The notes beneath the pieces were generated by a model. The model ran no database searches and was not told where the DNA came from. It worked only from the letters and a program-made list of their open reading frames with translations. A stretch of DNA of 5,353 bases, taken from assembly GCA_018816585.1 (NCBI GenBank), contig JAHIVQ010000114.1:1-5353 (forward strand), written 5' to 3'. This DNA comes from Nanobdellota archaeon (GTDB lineage Archaea; Nanobdellota; Nanobdellia; SCGC-AAA011-G17; JAFCDX01). The translations under genes and the position numbers were made by a program. This document shows, piece after piece, positions 1 to 5,353 of the stretch. Every line of letters starts with the position of its first letter. Positions within the stretch are counted from its first letter, which is position 1.

Positions 1-707
1 ACATTATCTGCATTTTTATGAAATACTTCAAGTATTTGTTCCCAGCTAACTGCTTCTTCTGATTCTTTCCAGCAGTCATAATCAGTACTCATAGCAATAG
101 AAGCATATGGTATTTGCAATTCATTTGCTAAAATTGCTTCAGGAGCTATTGACATGTTAATAACATCTGCTCCAAGTAATCTAAACATTTTTGACTCTGC
201 TTTTGTACTAAATCTTGGACCCTCTATTGTTATAACAGTTCCCTTGTCATGAATTTTAAATCCTAATTCTTTTCCAGTATTAATTAAAACATCTCTTAAT
301 TTATTATCAAAAGGCTCTGCCATGGGCGTATGTTTTGGTCCTTCATTAAAACTTTCATGAAATGTAATTTTCCTGTGTCTTGTAAAATCAATAAATTGGT
401 CTAAAATAACTAAATCACCACGTTCAATTTCTTCTTTTAAAGAGCCACAGGCAGTTGTTGTTATAATATGTGTGCAACCCTCTTGTTTTAAAGCATAAAT
501 ATTTGCCCTGTAATTAACTTGTGTTGGTGGTATCTCATGTTTCTTGCCATGTCTTGCTAAAATAACAACATCAACTCCATTTAATTTTCCAAAAGTTAAT
601 GTACTTGAAGGTTTTCCATAAGGAGTTTCAACTTCTTTCTCTTCAAAGTTTTCAAGTAATTTAGGGTCATCAAGACCTGAACCGCCAATAATTCCTATCT
701 TCGCCAT
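1..707 (-). CDS. mtnP: S-methyl-5'-thioadenosine phosphorylase (3' end outside window)
   Basis: This enzyme splits 5'-methylthioadenosine with phosphate into adenine and 5-methylthioribose-1-phosphate in the cytoplasm, recovering adenine and methionine carbon. My reading gives 235 complete codons from the ATG at 707; the gene then runs off the left edge, so roughly the last 25-35 residues of a usual 255-285 are missing. Family landmarks are clear: the phosphate-site loop GIIGGSGL (5-12), ARHG (51-54), TACGSLKEEI (85-94), DQFIDFTR (103-110), EGPRFST (162-168), and INMSIAPE (183-190). STDYDCWKE (207-215) carries Asp209 and Asp211, the acidic pair that reads the 6-amino group of adenine; purine nucleoside phosphorylases acting on inosine/guanosine have Asn here. 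The start overlaps the upstream radical SAM stop by one base (TAATG) and has no Shine-Dalgarno sequence, so translation probably depends on coupling. Its GC is visibly higher than that of the glycan genes to the right. The family call is very secure; strict MTA specificity is inferred. Confidence 0.96.
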   Translation of the reverse strand, partial: MAKIGIIGGSGLDDPKLLENFEEKEVETPYGKPSSTLTFGKLNGVDVVILARHGKKHEIPPTQVNYRANIYALKQEGCTHIITTTACGSLKEEIERGDLVILDQFIDFTRHRKITFHESFNEGPKHTPMAEPFDNKLRDVLINTGKELGFKIHDKGTVITIEGPRFSTKAESKMFRLLGADVINMSIAPEAILANELQIPYASIAMSTDYDCWKESEEAVSWEQILEVFHKNADN

Positions 708-2116
708 TATTTTTTAAATAAAAAATGTGTACCTGCTTTTATATATCTAAATGTTTCCTCAAGAGATCTAGATTGTGAAAGAGTTTTTATTATTTGTTTT
801 GGTCTAAAATAAAATTCCTTATATCCTCTTTTAACTGCATTTACAACTTGCTCATCTGTTAATTTAGTACCCACTAAATCTATTTGTTTGTCTAAATGTT
901 TTCCTTGGGTATATTCTAACCAATAATCATATTTCTTTTCATTAATAAATTGCTGATATAATTCTGTTCTTGGTAAAGCAACCATCCTAGTAAATTGAAC
1001 ATAATCAAATGGATATTTTTTAGATAAAGCAATAGTTCTATTCATAGAATCTTCAGTTTCTCCAGGACATCCAAGAATAAAATAACCAAATACTTCAAAA
1101 CCTAATTTTTTACTTAATAATATTGCTCTTTCGATTTGTTCTAAAGTAATATCTTTTTTCATATTCTTAAGTATATTTGGATCTCCAGATTCCAAACCAT
1201 AATTTACCCTTACACAACCAGCAGACCTCAATGCTTTCAGAACTTCTTCATTGACTAAATTAACTCTTGTTCTTATATCCCATCTTAAATCTAATTTTCT
1301 TTTTTTAATCCCTTCTGCAATTTCAATGGCCCTTTTTTTATTAATTGTAAAGGCAGAATCATATAATTCTATTTCTCTAACACCAAGATCGTATGCTCTT
1401 TGCATCTCCTCTACTACATTTTCTGCACTTCTAAATCTATACTTTTCTAAATGAGCATCACAAAAAGTACACCTGCTAGTACAACCTCTAGTTGTAATCA
1501 TAGTTATGAATTTTCTTCTTTTTGTTAAAAAAGTATGATATTTTTCTAAAGGTAACATATGAATAGCAGGAAAAGGCAATTCATCAAGATTATTTATCTG
1601 ATCAGAAAATCCATTATCAATTATTTTACCATTTTCTTTAAAAAGCAATCCTTTTATATTTTTTAATTTTTTAGTATTTCCTTTTTCATATGCATCCATA
1701 AAATCAACTATGGTCTTATCTGCTTCTCCAGAAAATACATAATCAATAGAATCATTTTTTAATAATTCCTTAGGATAATACCATGCATGTTTACCCCCAA
1801 CCATTATAGGAATACCTAACTCTTTTTTTACAAGTCCTATCCACTCTCTTTCTTGATGATAAGATAATGTACTTGTAGTCAATCCAACTATATCTGGTTT
1901 TTTACTTTTTAAATGAGATATAATTTGTTCTTTAGTATATTGTAATGCATTTGCATCTAATATACTTACATCATGTCCTACAGCTTCCAAGCTAGCTGCA
2001 ACACTAGTCAAACTTAAAGGAACAGGGACCGAATTAGCATATTTCTTTACAGTAGTTATCTGTAAATTATCATTTATTTCTCTCTCAAATGGAGGGAAAA
2101 GTAAAATTACTTTCAT
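707..2116 (-). CDS. B12-binding-type radical SAM protein, substrate unknown
   Basis: This 469-residue protein has the usual two-part layout of COG1032-type enzymes. Residues about 1-145 form a cobalamin-binding-like Rossmann domain: LLFPPF near the start, SLTSVAASLEAVGHDV (35-50), PDIVGLTTST (74-83), MVGGKHAW (105-112), then the SGEAD turn (129-133). The DxHxxG cobalamin-ligand motif is not visible, as in many family members, so B12 binding is not proven. The radical SAM barrel starts near 205 with TTRGCTSRCTFCDAH; Cys212, Cys216 and Cys219 form the CxxxCxxC [4Fe-4S] site. Later landmarks are NYGLESGD (305-312), FILGCPGETED (346-356) and LPRTELY (381-387). The family covers methyltransferases, ring-forming and tailoring enzymes, and sequence alone does not choose among them. 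The ATG at 2116 fits a TATA box centred 26 bases upstream, implying a leaderless message. The stop overlaps the phosphorylase start (TAATG). It could modify a lipid, glycan, tRNA or cofactor; I cannot tell which. Confidence 0.93.
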   Translation of the reverse strand: MKVILLFPPFEREINDNLQITTVKKYANSVPVPLSLTSVAASLEAVGHDVSILDANALQYTKEQIISHLKSKKPDIVGLTTSTLSYHQEREWIGLVKKELGIPIMVGGKHAWYYPKELLKNDSIDYVFSGEADKTIVDFMDAYEKGNTKKLKNIKGLLFKENGKIIDNGFSDQINNLDELPFPAIHMLPLEKYHTFLTKRRKFITMITTRGCTSRCTFCDAHLEKYRFRSAENVVEEMQRAYDLGVREIELYDSAFTINKKRAIEIAEGIKKRKLDLRWDIRTRVNLVNEEVLKALRSAGCVRVNYGLESGDPNILKNMKKDITLEQIERAILLSKKLGFEVFGYFILGCPGETEDSMNRTIALSKKYPFDYVQFTRMVALPRTELYQQFINEKKYDYWLEYTQGKHLDKQIDLVGTKLTDEQVVNAVKRGYKEFYFRPKQIIKTLSQSRSLEETFRYIKAGTHFLFKK

Positions 2117-2138
2117 AAAAAGTAAACCATTAAAAAGA

Positions 2139-2146
2139 TATATAAA
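2139..2146 (-). promoter_or_regulatory. Archaeal TATA box of the radical SAM-phosphorylase operon
   Basis: The minus strand reads TTTATATA here, directly after the TAG stop (2150-2148) of the glycosyltransferase. Its centre lies about 26 bases before the ATG at 2116, so transcription would begin at or within a few bases of that codon, leaving little or no leader. No Shine-Dalgarno sequence precedes the ATG, which agrees. A run of five T (2136-2132) just downstream could weakly end the upstream transcript. The background is very AT-rich, so the spacing rather than the motif alone carries the argument. Confidence 0.6.
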
Positions 2147-2147
2147 T

Positions 2148-3224
2148 CTAACGAATTTTTACAAGATATAAAGCATTAGGACCTAATTTCTCATTGTATA
2201 CTACTTCAAAATATTGATTATCAGATTCTAATTGATATAATAAGATTTCATTTAATATCTGTTCCCTTCCTGCAGGAGTTGTTGTATATACCCATGAATA
2301 ATTATTAGGCCAATAACTATGATAACTAATAGAAGGGTGTGGAAATATGAAATAAGAGTAATTATTAATTTTCATAAAATCATATAAATTTGTAATATTT
2401 TGATCAGAAGCATTTTCCCATATTTCGTGTTTAAATTCCTGTTTTAAATCATATTTTCCAATATAAAATTTATATGGGTTTGGAGCCATGGTCTTTAATA
2501 TTTTAGCATTTTCAGATACATTTTCTTTAATATAAGAAAAAGTACCATCCATTGGAACAAATCTATTCTCCCAATTATGATAGGTTAAATAAGAACTGGT
2601 GATTATTAAAAATACTATAAGCCCATAAGATATCCATTTGATTATATTCTCTTTTTTTATTAGATTTAAAATATAAAATGAAAAAAATGCAACAGCTGGA
2701 AGTAAATCTGCACCATAACGATAAACAACGAAATAATTGTTTAAAGAATCTAAAGTAAAAAAAGAATATATTATTAAAAAAAATATTAAGAATATAAAAG
2801 CTAATTCATCCTTCTTTTTAATAATAGAATAAATAGCTAATATTATAGATAGTAAAAATAATATAGTTATTGGGATAGTTGCTTCTTGAGGTAATAAAAA
2901 TATATACCTAAATAAATTATAAACTAAATCTAAGTTTATAGAAAAAAATCTATGGCTTAATGAATTTGGATTAAAATTAACTTGTATTACAGTCCAGATT
3001 ATAGTTGGAATTAAACTTAAAACTAAATATTTAAATATTAATCCTAATCTATTCATTCTTTTTATTATATATAAATAAATTAAGTAAAAAATTATAATGC
3101 CATAAATCAAGATGAATATCTCTTTATATTGAAATCCTAATATCAAAAAAATAGTCATATAAATTAAGTATTGTTCTTTCTTTTCTAGATTAAATTTGCA
3201 TAAAAAGTATATAGAACTTATCAT
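2148..3224 (-). CDS. GT39-like membrane glycosyltransferase, C-terminal part after a frameshift
   Basis: The ATG at 3224 gives 358 residues, but this is probably not the true start. The frame is open upstream to 3326 (stop at 3329-3327) and the extra stretch encodes natural membrane sequence, including FLPGIFYY, continuing the neighbouring fragment at 3814-3296. No ribosome-binding site or separate promoter was seen at 3224. Numbered from Met at 3224, the part holds a chain of hydrophobic helices (up to about 213), with QYKEIFILIYG (32-42) and YRYGADLLPA (168-177), which resembles the 'R-Y-x-x-x-L-P' segment preceding the last helices in GT39/PMT-like proteins. A soluble tail of about 140 residues follows (215-358), predicted outside the cell, with five N-x-S/T sites (N235, N271, N276, N288, N308). 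GT-C enzymes take sugar from a lipid-phosphate carrier and attach it to an acceptor on the outer face. As an isolated fragment it lacks the N-terminal acidic catalytic loop and would not be expected to work alone. Confidence 0.75.
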   Translation of the reverse strand: MISSIYFLCKFNLEKKEQYLIYMTIFLILGFQYKEIFILIYGIIIFYLIYLYIIKRMNRLGLIFKYLVLSLIPTIIWTVIQVNFNPNSLSHRFFSINLDLVYNLFRYIFLLPQEATIPITILFLLSIILAIYSIIKKKDELAFIFLIFFLIIYSFFTLDSLNNYFVVYRYGADLLPAVAFFSFYILNLIKKENIIKWISYGLIVFLIITSSYLTYHNWENRFVPMDGTFSYIKENVSENAKILKTMAPNPYKFYIGKYDLKQEFKHEIWENASDQNITNLYDFMKINNYSYFIFPHPSISYHSYWPNNYSWVYTTTPAGREQILNEILLYQLESDNQYFEVVYNEKLGPNALYLVKIR

Positions 3225-3295
3225 AAAGAATAATATTCCTGTTGTTAGTTGGCTAATATTAACATAATAGAAGATACCAGGTAAAAATAAAAAAG

Positions 3296-3814
3296 TTATA
3301 GCAGAAAAAAATGCCCATCTTTCATTTTATATAAAAGAATTAGTTTATATAAATATATAGAAGTTAAAATAGAAAATATTAAGGGAAATAAACGCATAGC
3401 CCATTCCCTATAACCAAAGGTAAATAATTGAATTGTATAAGTTAATGTCCCTAAAGAACCATATCTGACTAACCATACTAAATTATGATAATCCAATACA
3501 CCAAAATGAGAAATATTAAATTTAGTAGCGAAATAAGTAACTAAATAATAATAGATACTTGATAAGGGAATTAGTGATAATAAAAACAAGGTATTATTCT
3601 TGTTATATAATTTATATAATAAATAAATACTTATTATTAAGGAAATAATCAAAAGCATAAAAGCCCAAATAGGAATTGTATTCAAAATTTCTGTAGTATA
3701 TATTGCTCTCTCTATATGAAAAGACTCGTCTTCCAAAGTTGCTAGTGGAAAATTTATAGCAGGTATATGTACTAAAATAGATACAAGTACAAATATCCAA
3801 AATATTTTTTTCAT
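3296..3814 (-). CDS. GT39-like membrane glycosyltransferase, N-terminal part ending at a frameshift
   Basis: The 172 residues carry the front end of a GT-C enzyme: a first helix (about 4-24), then an outside loop with Asp29-Glu30 in LEDESFH, the position where the family has its catalytic acidic pair. Further helices follow, and then FTFGYREWAMRLFPLIFS (131-148), matching the 'G-x-x-E-x-x-x-R-L' step that leads into the next helix in GT39 proteins. The frame runs out after His-Phe-Phe-Leu-Leu at 3296, within a run of seven T (3311-3305). Reading one base back there continues smoothly into the 2148-3224 frame and gives about 555 residues in total, a normal family length. The start overlaps the upstream small ORF stop as ATGA, and AGGA sits four bases before the ATG. 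About 100 residues separate Asp29 and Gly134, more than I would expect, with two extra hydrophobic segments near 48-68 and 76-97. GT39 is assigned from pattern only; donor and acceptor are unknown. Confidence 0.75.
   Translation of the reverse strand: MKKIFWIFVLVSILVHIPAINFPLATLEDESFHIERAIYTTEILNTIPIWAFMLLIISLIISIYLLYKLYNKNNTLFLLSLIPLSSIYYYLVTYFATKFNISHFGVLDYHNLVWLVRYGSLGTLTYTIQLFTFGYREWAMRLFPLIFSILTSIYLYKLILLYKMKDGHFFLL
3305..3311 (-). other. Seven-T slippery tract joining the two glycosyltransferase frames
   Basis: On the minus strand the upstream frame reads CAT TTT TTT CTG. The seven T form T TTT TTT in that frame, which satisfies the X XXY YYZ pattern for -1 ribosomal slipping and is also a typical site for transcriptional slippage, replication indels and sequencing errors. 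After a -1 step, the next codons (TCT GCT ATA ACT from 3305) run open to the stop at 2148. A lost T in the assembly, a real mutation, and recoding all give the same appearance. Confidence 0.6.
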
Positions 3815-3960
3815 TTTCCTAAAAGTTTTACAAATACTATAAATCCAATAAGATTTATAAAAAAGAAATATCTAAAACCCATAAAGTTATAGATCAACCA
3901 AGAAGGATAGATAATCAAGGAGTAAAATACCACCATGATTAACATAAATTTTTGGAACAT
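3811..3960 (-). CDS. Small 49-residue two-helix membrane protein, unknown function
   Basis: I translated this short ORF from the ATG at 3960 to the TGA at 3813-3811. It has two hydrophobic stretches (about 5-26 and 31-47) split by a short turn with Gly28 and Arg30, and positive residues near both ends (Lys4; Lys45, Lys49). Fifteen of 49 residues are aromatic (ten Phe, four Tyr, one Trp). Three signs make it a real gene: the ATG lies one base after the flippase stop, a GAGGGT Shine-Dalgarno-like sequence sits seven bases upstream, and its stop overlaps the glycosyltransferase start as ATGA. Without it, 147 bases would lie empty inside an otherwise gapless cassette. I do not recognise a family. 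It could be an accessory subunit of the flippase or glycosyltransferase, a membrane anchor remnant of a lost gene, or mainly a device that carries ribosomes to the next start. The role is unproven. Confidence 0.7.
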   Translation of the reverse strand: MFQKFMLIMVVFYSLIIYPSWLIYNFMGFRYFFFINLIGFIVFVKLLGK

Positions 3961-3961
3961 T

Positions 3962-5311
3962 TTATCTACCCTCAAATTTAATAGTTTTATATAAAGTCTC
4001 CTTTATAACCTGAATATCATCCAAATTTACAATTTTTAACAATAAAGATACTAATATTATAATAGGTATTAATATCAACCCAAAATAACTTAAATAGAAT
4101 GAAAGAGGTAATAATAAAGAGAATATATATATAGGAGTATATTTAGAAAAGATCTTTGTTTTTAATGTTAATAAAGTAAATGCAGTTATATGAGATATCA
4201 TTGTAGCTATACATATACCAAATAGTCCATATCCTGGAATTAAGATTATATCTAAAATTATATTTAAAATAGCAGCAACCAAAATTGGAAAAACTATTTT
4301 TTCTGGAGTTAATTTAGCAGATAAATATGTAGCTATTAAAGTATAAACAGAAAAATACAAAACCCCAACCATAAGGATAGTAACATAAATACCAATATCA
4401 GAATATTGTTTAAAGAAAATATCCAATAAAGGTCTTATTATAGATAATAGACTTATAGATAATAATAAAGAAAAGAAAAAAGATAATCTTAAAACACGAT
4501 GGAATATAGAAGAGGATAATTTTTCTTTTTTAATTTCAGATATTCTTGTCAACAAGAACATAGACAAAGCCAAGGGGATTATAGTTATTACATTAGAGAT
4601 AGGACTAGCTATATTGTATTTAGCAACATTTTCAAATGTAGATAATTTACCCAAGATTATAGAATCTATCCATCCAAGAAATAAAAAAGATAATATAACT
4701 AATGCAGTTGAAAATCCTTTTTTAATATACAAAATTATTTGTTGTAAATCAAATCCAAATGGAGATATTATATTTATTAGCTCTTTTCTAGTTAAGACTA
4801 TTATAAAAATACCAGTCAAAATATACGAAAACCCATAGCCCATAGTAATTCCCAATTTTCCAAAATCCTTGAAAAAATAAACAAAAATGAATGTTAGAGA
4901 TATAAATAAGATATCTGAAATTTTTAATAAATGATATTGTTTTTTTATTCTAAATATAGAATAACCTAACATATAAAATAATAAAAAGGGAAGACTTATC
5001 ACTAATGGAAATACCCAATTATATTTAATAGAAAAAATTATACCTATAATTGTGAAAATAGTTGTTGATAAAAGCAAAAAATAAAATATAGAATTAATAT
5101 CTTTCTTTTTTATATACCAAGGAACAAAAATATCTGGTAACCCTATAAGTACAAAAAAGTATAAAACATTAAAAACTGCTAAAGCAAATGAAGCCTTACC
5201 ATATTCAGAAATATAAAAATAATTAGCCAAAACTATCAATAATAAGTAAGTTATAAATTTTGATATAAAAGTTAAACCAAAATAGTATAAAGTCTCCCTT
5301 TTACCTTCCAT
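3962..5311 (-). CDS. Wzx-like polysaccharide flippase (MOP superfamily)
   Basis: The 449-residue protein is almost entirely membrane helices (about 12-14 hydrophobic segments), the normal size for the polysaccharide transporter branch (PST/RfbX) of the MOP exporters. Such proteins flip lipid-linked oligosaccharide from the inner to the outer face of the membrane. Landmarks are the amphipathic start followed by TM1 and the EYGKASFALAVF region (36-47), the mid-protein step GWIDSIILGKLSTFENVAKY (213-232; Asp216), resembling the family's 'D-x-x-x-L-G-x-x-x-x-x-x-x-x-Y' second-half repeat start, and LIPGYGLFGICIATMIS (357-373), highly typical of the C-terminal half. The ATG at 5311 is supported by a TATA box centred 25 bases upstream, implying a leaderless message. 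It leads the operon: the 49-residue ORF begins one base after its TAA, then comes the glycosyltransferase. Base composition is extreme (for example 7 G+C of 60 at 4921-4980), with Ile, Leu, Phe and Lys dominating. The sugar carried is unknown; other MOP substrates cannot be excluded. Confidence 0.9.
   Translation of the reverse strand: MEGKRETLYYFGLTFISKFITYLLLIVLANYFYISEYGKASFALAVFNVLYFFVLIGLPDIFVPWYIKKKDINSIFYFLLLSTTIFTIIGIIFSIKYNWVFPLVISLPFLLFYMLGYSIFRIKKQYHLLKISDILFISLTFIFVYFFKDFGKLGITMGYGFSYILTGIFIIVLTRKELINIISPFGFDLQQIILYIKKGFSTALVILSFLFLGWIDSIILGKLSTFENVAKYNIASPISNVITIIPLALSMFLLTRISEIKKEKLSSSIFHRVLRLSFFFSLLLSISLLSIIRPLLDIFFKQYSDIGIYVTILMVGVLYFSVYTLIATYLSAKLTPEKIVFPILVAAILNIILDIILIPGYGLFGICIATMISHITAFTLLTLKTKIFSKYTPIYIFSLLLPLSFYLSYFGLILIPIIILVSLLLKIVNLDDIQVIKETLYKTIKFEGR
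3968..3973 (-). promoter_or_regulatory. Shine-Dalgarno-like site for the 49-residue ORF
   Basis: The minus strand reads GAGGGT, with seven bases (AGATAAA) before the ATG at 3960. GAGG can pair with the CCUC of the 16S rRNA tail. It lies inside the last codons of the flippase (Glu-Gly-Arg) and is one of very few G-rich words in this AT-rich stretch, so it supports both the start and the reality of the small ORF. Confidence 0.55.
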
Positions 5312-5330
5312 ATATAAATAGAGATTAATA

Positions 5331-5346
5331 AGTTTAAAAAGGTTTT
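5331..5346 (-). promoter_or_regulatory. Archaeal BRE/TATA promoter of the glycan cassette
   Basis: The minus strand reads AAAACC followed by TTTTTAAACT. The second part, centred near 5336, is a TATA-like box about 25 bases before the ATG at 5311, and the A-rich part occupies the place of the TFB recognition element. Transcription would then start at or very near the start codon, giving a leaderless message. A second T/A word (TATTTATATAT, 5321-5311) touches the ATG itself and is too close to serve that start. Confidence 0.5.
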
Positions 5347-5353
5347 TAATAAG

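Noticed and set aside
1251..1454. Plus-strand ORF of 67 codons inside the radical SAM gene
   Set aside because: It lies opposite the conserved radical SAM core, has no family features or start signals, and is best explained as a shadow.
2128..2130. Alternative ATG upstream of the radical SAM gene
   Set aside because: It is out of frame with the enzyme and reaches a stop after five codons.
2148..3224. The 358-residue ORF as an independent gene starting at 3224
   Set aside because: The frame continues upstream to 3326 with sensible membrane-protein sequence, no start signal was found at 3224, and the N-terminal half of the enzyme sits immediately upstream in another frame.
3320..3328. Four-A run as the site of the glycosyltransferase frameshift
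   Set aside because: An added A there would also join the frames (giving Asn-Glu-Arg-Trp-Ala), but the seven-T tract a few bases on is a far stronger indel and slippage site. It is not fully excluded.
3612..3800. Minus-strand ORF of 62 codons in another frame of the glycosyltransferase N-terminal part
   Set aside because: Its Tyr/Ser/Cys-rich sequence has no family features; the overlapping frame holds the Asp-Glu loop and membrane helices expected of the enzyme.
3854..3861. TATA-like word inside the 49-residue ORF as a promoter for the glycosyltransferase
   Set aside because: It lies about 43 bases from the ATG, too far for the leaderless spacing seen elsewhere, and such words are frequent in this AT-rich sequence.
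4614..4838. Plus-strand ORF of 74 codons inside the flippase gene
   Set aside because: It is antisense to conserved flippase sequence, shows no recognisable product, and is a chance open frame.

Overview
The window looks like an AT-rich archaeal chromosome fragment. All recognised genes lie on the minus strand. The archaeal call rests on three things. A TATA-like box is centred about 25-27 bases upstream of the first ATG of each of two gene groups, the geometry of archaeal leaderless transcripts. The methylthioadenosine phosphorylase starts with an archaeal/eukaryal-type MTAP sequence. The set of a Wzx-like flippase and a GT-C glycosyltransferase is common in archaeal surface-glycan loci. A small-genome lineage such as DPANN would fit the very low GC, but the sequence does not fix the phylum.

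Group 1 (5346 down to 2148, transcribed leftward) is a surface-glycan cassette: a promoter, a 449-residue polysaccharide flippase, a previously unlisted 49-residue two-helix membrane protein, and a GT39-like membrane glycosyltransferase. The genes are packed tightly. One base separates the flippase stop from the small ORF's ATG, and the small ORF and glycosyltransferase share an ATGA overlap. The glycosyltransferase is split into two ORFs by a one-base shift at a run of seven T. Rejoined, it would be about 555 residues, a normal length for the family. The flippase would move a lipid-linked glycan across the membrane, and the glycosyltransferase would add or transfer a sugar from a lipid-phosphate donor on the outer face.

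Group 2 (2146 down to 1) has its own TATA box in the 31-base gap after the glycosyltransferase stop. It encodes a B12-binding-type radical SAM protein and an MTA phosphorylase that runs off the left edge. Their stop and start codons overlap as TAATG, so the two are very probably co-translated. A plausible biochemical link is that radical SAM chemistry releases 5'-deoxyadenosine, which MTA phosphorylases are known to accept.

No RNA genes, CRISPR arrays, insertion sequences or long intergenic stretches were seen. The points most worth a second look are the slippery-site frameshift in the glycosyltransferase, the small coupled membrane protein, and the radical SAM-phosphorylase coupling.
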